Assembly: GCA_964539975.1 (NCBI GenBank)
Contig: CAZIKK010000010.1
Location: 1-64,000 of the forward strand
Origin: 38-11 sp964539975
GTDB lineage: Bacteria > Bacillota > Clostridia > Tissierellales > Dethiosulfatibacteraceae
Length of the DNA: 64,000 bases
Reading direction: 5' to 3'
A model generated the notes under the pieces. The model was not told where the DNA came from. It made no database searches and saw only the letters and a program-made list of their open reading frames with translations. How positions within the stretch are numbered: the first letter of the stretch is position 1; each line of letters starts with the position of its first letter. Below are positions 33,094 through 42,381 of this stretch, piece after piece. The position numbers were made by a program, and so were the translations under genes.

Positions 33094-34510
33094 AATACCG
33101 CTTTCGCATGGATGAAGAGGCTATTCCTAGTTCTTCTCGATATTTTGCGATGGTTCTTCTAGAAATATCAATCCCTTTTTCATTTAAAGCATTCGCCATT
33201 TTTTGATCACTCAATGGTTTTCTTTCATTTTCATTTTCAACCATTTCCTTAATGAGTGTTTTGATGCTGGTAGAGGCCATGCCATCCATTTCTCCTTCTC
33301 GAGAAATAGAGCTTGAGAAAAAATATTTTAACTCAAACAAACCTCTCGGTGTTTGAACATATTTACCGTTGGTCGCTCTGCTGACAGTTGATTCATGAAC
33401 TTCAATGTCTTCTGCCACGTCTTTCAAAACAAGGGGTTTCAAATACTTGTCTCCCTTTTCAAAAAAATTAATTTGATGCTTTAATATGGACTCCGCTACT
33501 TTATACATGGTATGTCTTCTTTGTTCAATGCTTTTTATCAGCCACATAGAAGCGTTGAATTTATCATACAGGAATTTGTTGGTTTCTTTATCGTCCACGC
33601 TTTTCATGATATTTTTGTAGTAATTGCTGATTCGAAGCATGGGGACATCACCATCATTCACCATGATGACGTACTCACCATTTACTTTTGTAATGGTCAC
33701 GTCAGCTGTAACGTACCGAATATTGTCATCGTCTAAATGAAATCCTCTAGAAGGTTTCGGCTCTAAGAAACGAATCATGTCACAAATCTGTTGCGCCCGC
33801 GTCACCGATACATCTAATTCTTTTGCAATGCATTGCAACTTGTTGCAAGCTAAGTTCTCTATATGATTGTTGACCACCTCGTACACTTTTTCATCAAAGA
33901 CACCTTTTTCTTTCAATTGTATGTTAAGGCATTCCTTCAAATCCCTTGCTGCAATCCCCGCAGGATCAAATGTGTGAAAAATCTCCAATACTTCTAAGAC
34001 ATCGTTTTCAGAAACACCAAGTTGATCGGCTATTTCCATAGTTGAAACCGCTAAGTAGCCTTTCTTATCTAATGAGTCAATGATCCTTTCTCCAATCATT
34101 CTGTCTTTTTCTGTATTGACTGACAACCCCAACTGGGCATGCAAATGATCGCTTAAAGACCGTTGCTTCGATGTATAAGATTCGAATGTCTGCTTTGTTT
34201 CTGAATGATTTTGAGTATAAGACTTGTAGCTAATGTCATCATATTTTTCAACTACTTCGTGCCAGTCAATTTCGTCTTTTTTCCCTTCATCCAATTTATC
34301 TTTTTGTTCAAGCGTCTCCGCAGGTTTTTCAGCAGCAGTCTCCGCACCTTTGTCCCCAACTTCAAGGAATGGATTTGTTTCAATCTGCTTTTCAATGAAC
34401 TCTTTTAACTCCATTGTATTGTATTGAAGAACTTGAATTGCTTGGCGCAATTCTGGGGTCATTATTAATTTTTGAGTTTGTTGCAGATTCAGTTCAAAAC
34501 CAATTTTCAT
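33092..34510 (-). CDS. rpoN: RNA polymerase sigma-54 factor
   Basis: A 472-residue sigma-54. Region I has LNLQQTQKLIMTPELRQAIQVLQ, which binds activators and core enzyme. An acidic region II follows (about 45-100). The core-binding and DNA-binding region III ends with a helix-turn-helix (VHESTVSRATNGKYVQTP) and the RpoN box ISRRTIAKYREELGI, which reads the -24 element. The start is uncertain: ATG at 34510 gives the usual MKIGFELNL beginning, with ATG at 34519 also in frame. The gene precedes cggR, as in other Clostridia. Transcription with sigma-54 also needs AAA+ activators, none of which are in the window. Confidence 0.94.
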   Translation of the reverse strand: MKIGFELNLQQTQKLIMTPELRQAIQVLQYNTMELKEFIEKQIETNPFLEVGDKGAETAAEKPAETLEQKDKLDEGKKDEIDWHEVVEKYDDISYKSYTQNHSETKQTFESYTSKQRSLSDHLHAQLGLSVNTEKDRMIGERIIDSLDKKGYLAVSTMEIADQLGVSENDVLEVLEIFHTFDPAGIAARDLKECLNIQLKEKGVFDEKVYEVVNNHIENLACNKLQCIAKELDVSVTRAQQICDMIRFLEPKPSRGFHLDDDNIRYVTADVTITKVNGEYVIMVNDGDVPMLRISNYYKNIMKSVDDKETNKFLYDKFNASMWLIKSIEQRRHTMYKVAESILKHQINFFEKGDKYLKPLVLKDVAEDIEVHESTVSRATNGKYVQTPRGLFELKYFFSSSISREGEMDGMASTSIKTLIKEMVENENERKPLSDQKMANALNEKGIDISRRTIAKYREELGIASSSMRKRY

Positions 34511-34613
34511 ATTATCCATAACCCTTACATTCAAGATTCGTACCAACTTTTTAATTTTGGTCCGTTGTCTTTATAATTTTACCAAATTTTTACAAAAAAA
34601 TAAAGCCCTATTT

Positions 34614-34658
34614 AAGACAACACCGGTTAATCCACTATAATTACTCCGGTGTTGTCTT
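34614..34658 (-). terminator. Terminator after the nucleoside ABC permease gene
   Basis: AAGACAACACCGG and CCGGTGTTGTCTT form a 13-bp stem with a 19-base loop, with T-runs on both sides, between the permease gene and rpoN. Confidence 0.7.
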
Positions 34659-34676
34659 TTTTTAGTGCTTTAAATA

Positions 34677-35642
34677 CTACCTAGTTGATTTATCGTAAGG
34701 AATCCCTTCAGCTTTTGGTGCTCTAGATTTTTTTGAGGTCAAAGCTAGAACGACCATTGTTGCCACATAGGGTAACATTTTGTAGTAGTTTTGATCGATT
34801 CCCAATCTATAAAGAAACGGGATCAACGAAACCGAATAGGCAAGCGTTCTTAAAAAAGCAAAAAATAATGCTGCCAACATAATTCTCAAAGGTTGCCATT
34901 GCCCAAAGATCATCACTGCTAAGGCCAAGAAACCAAATCCAGCTACTCCTGTGTGCCCGCTTATATTGCCATCAGTAATGCCCACCGAATAAAAGAAACC
35001 GCCCATCCCAGCCAATATTCCAGAAATACTTACTCCTGCATATCTCATCTTATACACGTTGATGCCGACGGAATCAGCTGCATGGGGATGTTCTCCACAT
35101 GCTCTTAGACGCAATCCAAACCTTGTTTTATACAGCAGAAAAACCGATAGAATCAAAAAGATAAATCCGATCATCACGGTTAGATAAGTTCTTTGAAAGA
35201 ATAGTTGCCCGACAATTGGAATGTTTCCCAGAATCGGAATTTCACGAATATAGAAATTCACATTTGTTGTGATGCCATCGCTATTGAAAGACATCTTTGA
35301 AAACAACAATACCAATGCAGGTATCAACATATTCAAAGAGGTTCCTGTAATCACTTGATTCGCCTTCATATTGACGGCCGCAAAAGAAAGAAGTAGGGAA
35401 TAAACCAAACCTGAAATAGCAGCCACCGTCATTCCCATCAACAAAATCCACTGAGGCGGAATAGAGCTGTTTTGTACACTTAAAACAAACAAGGCACCAA
35501 AGAAAGCACCGAACAACATGATTCCTTCAAGGGCAATGTTGATCACACCACTTCTCTCACTGAACATCCCCCCTAGGGCGACCAATAGTAGAGGCATCGC
35601 TACCGGCAGCATGTTTTGTACCAGATAATAGACTACATCCAT
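34677..35642 (-). CDS. ABC transporter permease, BMP/nucleoside type (NupQ-like)
   Basis: A 321-residue membrane permease of the branched-chain amino acid/ribose superfamily. Helices begin at about residue 5. LGGMFSERSGVINIALEGIMLFGAFFGAL is the typical first motif, and GENPHAADSVGIN-like text appears as GEHPHAADSVGINVYKMRYAGVSISG, the EAA-like loop that contacts the ATPase. It pairs with the permease upstream, whose stop it overlaps by one base, and with the ATPase at 36783. The importer probably carries nucleosides, as in YufNOPQ/NupNOPQ of Bacillus. Confidence 0.88.
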   Translation of the reverse strand: MDVVYYLVQNMLPVAMPLLLVALGGMFSERSGVINIALEGIMLFGAFFGALFVLSVQNSSIPPQWILLMGMTVAAISGLVYSLLLSFAAVNMKANQVITGTSLNMLIPALVLLFSKMSFNSDGITTNVNFYIREIPILGNIPIVGQLFFQRTYLTVMIGFIFLILSVFLLYKTRFGLRLRACGEHPHAADSVGINVYKMRYAGVSISGILAGMGGFFYSVGITDGNISGHTGVAGFGFLALAVMIFGQWQPLRIMLAALFFAFLRTLAYSVSLIPFLYRLGIDQNYYKMLPYVATMVVLALTSKKSRAPKAEGIPYDKSTR

Positions 35643-36790
35643 TATTCAGATCCCTCCTTAATCTCCAAGTCTTTCTTGTCCTTTTCAATTCTTTTCTTGA
35701 CAAATTTTCCTAATCCTGTATTCATGATCATTGCAAAGGCAGAAAAATAAATAATGACTGCCACGACCACATCGATAATTTCTGGTTTGTAACCTACTAG
35801 ACTTGCTAGCGTACCCCCCCTTTGAATATGAGAAATGAATGTGGCTGAAAAAATTATTCCTATTGGATGGGCATTTCCCAATAAAGCTACTGCTATTCCA
35901 TTAAAACCCGCCGTCGCAATAATATTGATAGGTTCGTAAGTCATGCTACTTCCAACTATGGCAGAGGGTGCCAAGATCGCAAAGGCACCTCCCACACCAG
36001 CCAAACCTCCCGCGATGCTCATCGTCAAGATTATATTGCGTTTCCCTTTCATGCCGGCATATTCACTGGCGTGTTTATTAAACCCCGTTGCCTTTAATTC
36101 ATATCCAAAGGTTGTTTTTTCCAATACAATATACAACACAACTGCGATGATGATGGCAAATACAATACCAAAGTTGACATTGGAACCATGAATGCCGAGT
36201 GCTGGAATTTGAGCACCTGAAGGTATATAACGCGTTCTTGTCATTGCAGGGTTATACATGGCTGCATTTTTCAATACCAACATATCCACCAAATACATGC
36301 CGATGTAGTTGAACATAATAGAGGTGATGACCTCGTTAACATTCATCAGCGCTTTGAAAATTCCAGGAATAGCTCCCCAAACCATGCCTCCTACAAATCC
36401 AGCCAATATAGCCACTACCCAACTCAGACCATCTGGTAAATCCAACATAAACACAGCATAAAGAGCAAAAAACATGCCCATTGTGTATTGGCCAGAAGCA
36501 CCAATATTGAACAATCCCATTTTAAATGCAAAGCCTACAGCCAAACCAGTCATTAGAATTGGTGTCGCGAAATAAAAAACATCTCCAATTCTGCCAAGGC
36601 CTCCCAATGTCACATATCTTATGCCTGGAACCGCACTGCCTGGTCGTGCTATCAACATAACTAGAAATCCAAAAATTAATCCCAGCAGTATCGCCATTAA
36701 AGCAGCTGCCAAAGATGAGAATCCCTTAGATCCGGTGATCTTTTTTACGATGCCAATTGATTTAGATGACTTTTCTTGTTTATTAGCCAT
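35642..36790 (-). CDS. ABC transporter permease, BMP/nucleoside type (NupP-like)
   Basis: A 382-residue membrane permease paired with the one downstream. A cytosolic N-terminal tail of about 35 residues precedes about 9 helices. Family motifs are KMGLFNIGASGQYTMGMFFALY and ELKATGFNKHASEYAGMKGKRNIILTMSIAGGLAG, the ATPase-contact loop. ATG at 36790 has a GAGGAGG site and overlaps the ATPase stop; the frame opens 11 codons earlier. A long cytosolic tail after the last helix (KKRIEKDKKDLEIKEGSE) is present. Confidence 0.88.
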   Translation of the reverse strand: MANKQEKSSKSIGIVKKITGSKGFSSLAAALMAILLGLIFGFLVMLIARPGSAVPGIRYVTLGGLGRIGDVFYFATPILMTGLAVGFAFKMGLFNIGASGQYTMGMFFALYAVFMLDLPDGLSWVVAILAGFVGGMVWGAIPGIFKALMNVNEVITSIMFNYIGMYLVDMLVLKNAAMYNPAMTRTRYIPSGAQIPALGIHGSNVNFGIVFAIIIAVVLYIVLEKTTFGYELKATGFNKHASEYAGMKGKRNIILTMSIAGGLAGVGGAFAILAPSAIVGSSMTYEPINIIATAGFNGIAVALLGNAHPIGIIFSATFISHIQRGGTLASLVGYKPEIIDVVVAVIIYFSAFAMIMNTGLGKFVKKRIEKDKKDLEIKEGSE

Positions 36791-38336
36791 TGAAAGCCTC
36801 CTCACCCTTATTTCTTTTAGCACCAGCCATATATAAACCCAGTTCTTGGACCGTCGTCGTACTAGGGTCTAGTTCTCCCACTATTTCTCCTTCGTACATG
36901 ACCAAAATCCGATCGCTAAGATTCATCACTTCTTCTAGCTCCAATGAGACTAACAAAACTGCTTTTCCTGCATCACGAATTCCCACCAACTGTTTGTGAA
37001 TAAACTCGATCGCCCCCACATCCAATCCTCTGGTTGGTTGAACAGCAACCAATAATTCATGATCTTTATCAATTTCTCGAGCAACAATTGCCTTTTGTTG
37101 ATTCCCTCCAGACATGCTTCTTACAACAGTTTTGGGCCCTTGACCACTTCTTATGTCATAAGATTCTATCAGTCGTTCTGCGTATTGTTCGACCGCACGA
37201 AATCTTATGAATCCGTTTTTTTGAAAGGCCTCCTGCCAATAGCGTTGCAACACTAAGTTTTCTGCCAAAGAATACTCTAAAACCAGCCCGTGTTTGTGTC
37301 GATCTTCTGGTATATGACTCATGCCGCTTATGGCTCTTTTTCGAATTGAAGCCTTAGAAATGTCTTCACCACAAAGTGTGACTTCTCCCTGAATCATCTT
37401 GTCTAATCCTGATAAGGCATGAACCAATTCTGTTTGTCCATTTCCATCTATTCCTGCAAGACAGACAATTTCTCCAGCATGCACATCGAATGACACATTT
37501 CTTACAGCATTATTTTTATGCGTTTTAGAAGCAACGGTCATCTGTTTCACAGATAACACCTTTTCTCCTGGTTGACTTCTTTTTTTGTCGATTGTAAAGC
37601 TGATATCTCTGCCAACCATCATTCGCGATAATTCTTCCTTGGTTGTCTTGTCAACATCTACCGTGCCAACGCATCGTCCTTTTCTCAATACCGTACACCG
37701 ATCTGCAATTTCCATTATCTCATTGAGTTTGTGGGTAATAAATAATATAGATTTGCCTTCTTCTGCCAAATCTCTCATGATTTTAAGCAGTTCCTTTATT
37801 TCTTGTGGTGTCAGTACAGCGGTAGGTTCATCAAAAATAAGTATTTCATTGTCACGGTACAACATTTTTAAAATTTCAACTCTTTGCTGCATGCCCACCG
37901 AAATATCTTCAATAATTGCATCTGGATTCACTTTCAAACCATATTTTTCGCTTAAATCAATAACTCGATTTCTGGCTTCGCTTTTTTCTATCAAGCCTTT
38001 TTTCGTGGGTTCTACACCTAGGATGATATTTTCCAATACAGTAAAAATCTCCACAAGTTTAAAATGTTGATGGACCATCCCTATCCCCAACGCGTTTGCA
38101 TCATTTGGATTGTTGATTTTCACAACTTCTCCATTTTTTTTGATAACACCTGTCTCGGCTTGATAAAGCCCAAACAAAACGCTCATCAAAGTCGATTTTC
38201 CTGCTCCGTTCTCTCCCAATAATGCGTGTATCTCACCTTTTTTCAATTTTAGAGTGATATCATCATTGGCTTTGATCCCGGGAAATTCTTTTGTGATGTC
38301 CAACATCTCAATTATATAGTTTGCCACCCTTATCAC
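36783..38336 (-). CDS. ABC transporter ATP-binding protein, BMP/nucleoside type (NupO-like)
   Basis: A 517-residue protein with two ATPase domains. The first (about 10-250) has Walker A GENGAGKST, signature SVGMQQRVEI and Walker B ILIFDEPTAVL. The second (about 260-515) has a degenerate Walker A (GIDGNGQTE), signature MSGGNQQKAIVARE and Walker B VAVQPTRGLD. Such a degenerate second site is normal in the RbsA/YufO group. Start is GTG at 38336 or a GTG three codons later. It is translationally coupled to the permease that follows. Confidence 0.92.
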   Translation of the reverse strand: MIRVANYIIEMLDITKEFPGIKANDDITLKLKKGEIHALLGENGAGKSTLMSVLFGLYQAETGVIKKNGEVVKINNPNDANALGIGMVHQHFKLVEIFTVLENIILGVEPTKKGLIEKSEARNRVIDLSEKYGLKVNPDAIIEDISVGMQQRVEILKMLYRDNEILIFDEPTAVLTPQEIKELLKIMRDLAEEGKSILFITHKLNEIMEIADRCTVLRKGRCVGTVDVDKTTKEELSRMMVGRDISFTIDKKRSQPGEKVLSVKQMTVASKTHKNNAVRNVSFDVHAGEIVCLAGIDGNGQTELVHALSGLDKMIQGEVTLCGEDISKASIRKRAISGMSHIPEDRHKHGLVLEYSLAENLVLQRYWQEAFQKNGFIRFRAVEQYAERLIESYDIRSGQGPKTVVRSMSGGNQQKAIVAREIDKDHELLVAVQPTRGLDVGAIEFIHKQLVGIRDAGKAVLLVSLELEEVMNLSDRILVMYEGEIVGELDPSTTTVQELGLYMAGAKRNKGEEAFNG

Positions 38337-38357
38337 TTCTCCCGTTGTAATGACCGC

Positions 38358-38420
38358 ACTGTCTTATGACAGTACCGATTTTGATTTGAAAATAGGGAAA
38401 ACTCTCGCTTTCCCCATTTT
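38358..38420 (-). terminator. Leaky hairpins between bmpA and the ABC genes
   Basis: Two hairpins lie in the 122-base gap: ACTGTC/GACAGT (38358-38373) and AAAATGGGGAAA/TTTTCCCTATTTT-type (about 38389-38420, one mismatch). The second, with a short T-run, probably lets only part of the transcript continue, giving more binding protein than transporter. Confidence 0.5.
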
Positions 38421-38458
38421 CTCCACCTTTAATTCAACAAGATGGTCCTATCTATGTG

Positions 38459-39607
38459 TTATCGTCTAATTCTTACAGTTACTTTTTCTAGTCCAAGTTG
38501 AGCAACCAACTCATCTGCTGTTGCATTTCCTGCCGCATCGGCTACTTGGATTTCTCTAATAATTCCTAGATCTCCTGCGGCTACTGCGGCAAATAGCGCA
38601 TCATAATCGGCTTTCCCAAATGTTTCAAAGCGATCAAACGCGTCTCCATCTGGATTGTCTATTACGATAGTGGGTAACCCAACACCATCATTTGCCGCAT
38701 TAAAATATGTAGATTTCCCAGAATAAGTGTTCCAGCTGTCTGTCTTGTAAATCGATTCCAACACATCAATAACCGATGTAGCCAATCCTTTCATTGCAGA
38801 AGTTATGACCGTTTCGCTGTCATACCTTTGGTCCACATCCACGCCAATTACTTTCCCTTCTGCTTCCGCTGCTGCTGACATAACACTCTTGCCAACTGCT
38901 CCTCCAGCTGCAAAGATCACTTCCACACCCTCTTGATACATCGTTCGTGCAGTAGCTTTGTTCGTATCCGTCTCAGCAAAATTACCTGTGTAATGATAGG
39001 TAACTTCTATCGCACCATTTGCCAATCCTAGGTCGTTTGCTGCAGCTTCAGCCCCTTGTAAAAATCCATATCCAAAAGCTTGCACTGCAGGAACAGGCAT
39101 ACCACCCATGTAACCTAATTTCGTCATGCCATCCATCACAGCTGCGTATCCAGCCAAATAAGCAGACTCTTCTTCAGCATAAAAAATACTGGCAACATTA
39201 TCATCTGTCCTAAAATCCGAATAGTCCGCTGTTCTAGGTGCACCATCCAACAATATGAATTTCACATCTGGATATTTGGTTTGCGCCTCATAGATAGCCA
39301 CTTCGAACAAAAATCCCGGCGTCACAACCACTTTTGCTCCACCTGTTACCGCAAGATCTATCGATGCCAGATATCCCGCATCCGAATCGTCTTCAGGTTT
39401 GATGTAGGCATGTGGAATGTTTTCCGCTGTAGCGAATTCAACAACACCTTCCCACGCTCCTTGATTGAACGATTTGTCGTCAATGTTGCCTTTATCTGTA
39501 ATCAATGTGATTTCAGCACCTTGTGTTGCGGTATCCCCTGAACATCCTACAATACTAGCCATCACCAACATAAAAACCATTACAATTACCCATGCTTTTT
39601 TACCCAT
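38459..39607 (-). CDS. BMP family substrate-binding lipoprotein
   Basis: A 382-residue lipoprotein with lipobox MASIVGC, acylated Cys at residue 22. It then has ITLITDKGNIDDKSFNQGAWEGV, the hallmark of the basic membrane protein (PnrA/BmpA/NupN) family, and further motifs VTPGFLFEVAIYEAQ, LAGYAAVMDG and FAAGGAVGKSVMSAAAEA. Members bind purine nucleosides such as guanosine. It is the first gene of the ABC importer unit, following trxB by 63 bases, and carries its own GGAGGG-type site. Expected location is the outer face of the membrane. Confidence 0.92.
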   Translation of the reverse strand: MGKKAWVIVMVFMLVMASIVGCSGDTATQGAEITLITDKGNIDDKSFNQGAWEGVVEFATAENIPHAYIKPEDDSDAGYLASIDLAVTGGAKVVVTPGFLFEVAIYEAQTKYPDVKFILLDGAPRTADYSDFRTDDNVASIFYAEEESAYLAGYAAVMDGMTKLGYMGGMPVPAVQAFGYGFLQGAEAAANDLGLANGAIEVTYHYTGNFAETDTNKATARTMYQEGVEVIFAAGGAVGKSVMSAAAEAEGKVIGVDVDQRYDSETVITSAMKGLATSVIDVLESIYKTDSWNTYSGKSTYFNAANDGVGLPTIVIDNPDGDAFDRFETFGKADYDALFAAVAAGDLGIIREIQVADAAGNATADELVAQLGLEKVTVRIRR

Positions 39608-39670
39608 TATTACCCTCCTATTCTATCCTTGGTATTACTTAATCTATCTTATGATCTATTAAGCCCTTTC

Positions 39671-40615
39671 TTATTCTAAGCTGTCTACGTACTTTTCTGC
39701 TTGAACAGCCGCTATTGCGCCATCTGCTGTTGCTGTAACCACTTGTCTCAAAGATTTTCTCCGAACATCTCCAGCCGCAAAAACGCCTGGTATATTTGTG
39801 TGCATGTCTTCATCTGTCACTAGATAATGGTTCTCCATATCCAAAATGCCTTCAAACAATTCTGTTATCGGGTCGTACCCTATAAACACAAACACACCCA
39901 TAATACCATCTGCTTCTTCTGCTTTGTATTCTGTCAGCTTCTCTGTCTTTCTATTTCTAATGACTATTTCATTAACCAAACCTTGTCCTTTGATCTCTAC
40001 AACTTCAGAATCCCATATGAAATCAATCTTCTCATTGGCAAACGCCTTTTCTTGTATGGATTTCGCCGCTCTCAGTTCATCTCTTCTATGGATAATATGA
40101 ACTTTTCTTGCAAATTTTGAGACGAATATAGCTTCTTCTACCGCCGTATCGCCACCACCAACAACAAATACTTCCAATCCTTCAAAAAACGCTGCATCAC
40201 AAGTTGCGCAATAAGAGACTCCTTTACCAATGAACGCTTTCTCTCCTGGACATCCAATCAATCTTGGTCTAGCCCCGGTGGATACAATTACTGACTTAGC
40301 TCGGTACTCATCCTTGTTTCCTTTTAGCACTTTTATCGTGGAGGTCAAGTCCACCTCGTGAATTGTATCTAAAACCCTTTTTGTCTTGAAACGATCTACT
40401 TGATCAATCATCTTTTGTATTAAAGATGGCCCTGTTTCTCCTTCTGAAGATCCTGGATAATTTTCAACTTCTTCCGTTTGAATAATTAAACCACCTTCTT
40501 TTTCTTTTTCGATCATAAGGGTATTCAACCTAGCTCTTCCTGCGTATAAGCCTGCTGCCAAACCTGCAGGTCCACCACCAAGAATAATAACATCGTATAC
40601 TTCACTCATTTTCAT
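39671..40615 (-). CDS. trxB: Thioredoxin reductase
   Basis: A 314-residue FAD- and NADPH-binding disulfide reductase. FAD-binding IILGGGPAGLAAGLYAGRA is at 10-28, the redox pair is SYCATCDAAFF with Cys136 and Cys139, the NAD(P)H site VFVVGGGDTAVEEAIFVSK lies near 150-170, and the C-terminal FAD segment is GVFAAGDVRRKSLRQVVTA. It reduces thioredoxin. A TATAAT at 40654-40649 lies just upstream. Sulfur and selenium-dependent peroxidases such as the one at 11.7-12.2 kb would depend on this system. Confidence 0.95.
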   Translation of the reverse strand: MKMSEVYDVIILGGGPAGLAAGLYAGRARLNTLMIEKEKEGGLIIQTEEVENYPGSSEGETGPSLIQKMIDQVDRFKTKRVLDTIHEVDLTSTIKVLKGNKDEYRAKSVIVSTGARPRLIGCPGEKAFIGKGVSYCATCDAAFFEGLEVFVVGGGDTAVEEAIFVSKFARKVHIIHRRDELRAAKSIQEKAFANEKIDFIWDSEVVEIKGQGLVNEIVIRNRKTEKLTEYKAEEADGIMGVFVFIGYDPITELFEGILDMENHYLVTDEDMHTNIPGVFAAGDVRRKSLRQVVTATADGAIAAVQAEKYVDSLE

Positions 40616-40721
40616 TACACCGCCTTTCTATTACTGTGATCTAATCCTATTATATTCAAAACCATCCTTAAATGAAACCTATAAATCCAATCCTTCCTCC
40701 ATTGTTAATAAAATATAATAA

Positions 40722-42362
40722 TTAATGGTCTCCTTTGAATTCATTAAGTACTGCCCGCTTATTGATTACTTCCACTATGGACTCTGCCATATTGGTTGAA
40801 TGGTCTCCAATTCTCTCAAGGTTGCTGATGGTATCTAGAAAGACAATTCCTGTGCTTGTCATGCATAGACCATCGTTCAATCTTGCCATATGATTTTTTC
40901 GCAATTCCTTTTCCATAGCATTAATTTTCTTTTCTTTCTCAAAAACAGCCATGGCCATATCATTATCCACCGTCTTAAATGTTAAGATAGCCAATTTATA
41001 GGTTTCATGAACCAGTTCCATCATTTCAGTTAATTCCTGCATGGCATTCTCTGAGAATTGATCTCCGTTCTCTATATTGTATAAGGCAAGCTCTGCAATA
41101 TTGTCTGCATGATCCCCTACTCTTTCCACATCATTAATTGTATTCATAAGCGTTGTGACCTTGTCTCTTTGATCTCCTGTCAATGAAAGCTTTGAAATAT
41201 CGACAATAAAATCAAGTAGCTTTTTCTCCATAACGTTCACTAGCTTTTCTTTTTCGAAAACAGCATGGGCCATCGCCTCGTCCCGATTAATTAAAGCATA
41301 CTGAGCATCCAACATTTCTTCTTCAACCATCTTAGCCATTCTCAATACTTCTCTTGAAAATTGCGCTAAAGCAATGGAAGGTGTTGCCAACAATCGTTTA
41401 TCCAAATATTTAAATGCACCAATTTGATCTTCATCCTCACCCTTGATCACTTTCTCAGCCAATCTAACTATTCTATTTGCAAAAGGATACATGATGATAA
41501 CAGTAATGATGTTGAAAAATGTATGCGCATTGGCTATCTGTCTTTCTATGTTCACTGGTGAAAGCCACTCAACAAAAGTCTGAACAGGAATTCTCAAAAA
41601 CATCATAAATAGCAATGTCCCCGTCACATTGAAAATCAAGTGCATCAAAGCAGCGCGCTTAGCCGTTTTATTGGCCCCTACCCCTGCTATCATCGCGGTC
41701 ACACAAGTTCCAATGTTTTCACCAAATAGAATGGGATACGCCATCTCAATCGTCAGATGCCCACTCCCCGCCACTGCTATTAAAAGAGCTGTGGTTGCAG
41801 AAGAACTCTGAAGCACTGCTGTAATCACAAATCCTGCAAATATGCCAAACAAAGGATTGTTAAAATTCATTAATAAGTCCATAAAAATAGGAGATTCCCG
41901 CAATGGCTCCATCGCACTTTTCATAAAATCCATCCCAAGAAACAAAATTCCGAAACCTATAAATATTTCTGACACTTCCTTAACCCTTTTGTTCTTGGAT
42001 CCATAATAAAAGGCAACCCCTATCCCCACAAACAGAGGGGCTATGTCGGTCAACTTAAAAGCCACCATTTGAGCCGTAACCGTAGTTCCGATATTGGCAC
42101 CCATAATCACACCGATTGCCTGAGTCAAATTCATCAATCCAGCATTGACAAAGCCAACAGTCATAACGGTTGTAGCCGAAGAGCTTTGAACAACAATGGT
42201 AACCAACCCACCAACAAAAACACCTAATACACGGTTGTTGGTCAATGCAGCCAATATGCCTCTCATTTTTGATCCGGCCGCCTTTTGCAGAGCGCTACCC
42301 ATGTAATTCATGCCGAATAAAAACAGCCCTAATCCTCCAATTAAACCAAATGCAATACTCAT
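40722..42362 (-). CDS. Na/Pi cotransporter family protein with PhoU domain
   Basis: A 546-residue protein with an N-terminal two-repeat Na+/phosphate cotransporter (NptA/PF02690) of about 8-9 helices. Each half has a QSSSATT motif (VQSSSATTVMTVGFVNAG; LQSSSATTALLIAVAGSG). From about residue 335 there is a C-terminal PhoU-like helical domain (DVERVGDHADNIAEL; NLERIGDHSTNMAESI). Such proteins take up phosphate using sodium, with PhoU as a regulatory part. It follows a paralogue by 19 bases. Confidence 0.9.
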   Translation of the reverse strand: MSIAFGLIGGLGLFLFGMNYMGSALQKAAGSKMRGILAALTNNRVLGVFVGGLVTIVVQSSSATTVMTVGFVNAGLMNLTQAIGVIMGANIGTTVTAQMVAFKLTDIAPLFVGIGVAFYYGSKNKRVKEVSEIFIGFGILFLGMDFMKSAMEPLRESPIFMDLLMNFNNPLFGIFAGFVITAVLQSSSATTALLIAVAGSGHLTIEMAYPILFGENIGTCVTAMIAGVGANKTAKRAALMHLIFNVTGTLLFMMFLRIPVQTFVEWLSPVNIERQIANAHTFFNIITVIIMYPFANRIVRLAEKVIKGEDEDQIGAFKYLDKRLLATPSIALAQFSREVLRMAKMVEEEMLDAQYALINRDEAMAHAVFEKEKLVNVMEKKLLDFIVDISKLSLTGDQRDKVTTLMNTINDVERVGDHADNIAELALYNIENGDQFSENAMQELTEMMELVHETYKLAILTFKTVDNDMAMAVFEKEKKINAMEKELRKNHMARLNDGLCMTSTGIVFLDTISNLERIGDHSTNMAESIVEVINKRAVLNEFKGDH

Positions 42363-42381
42363 TGATCCTCCTAATTTTATG

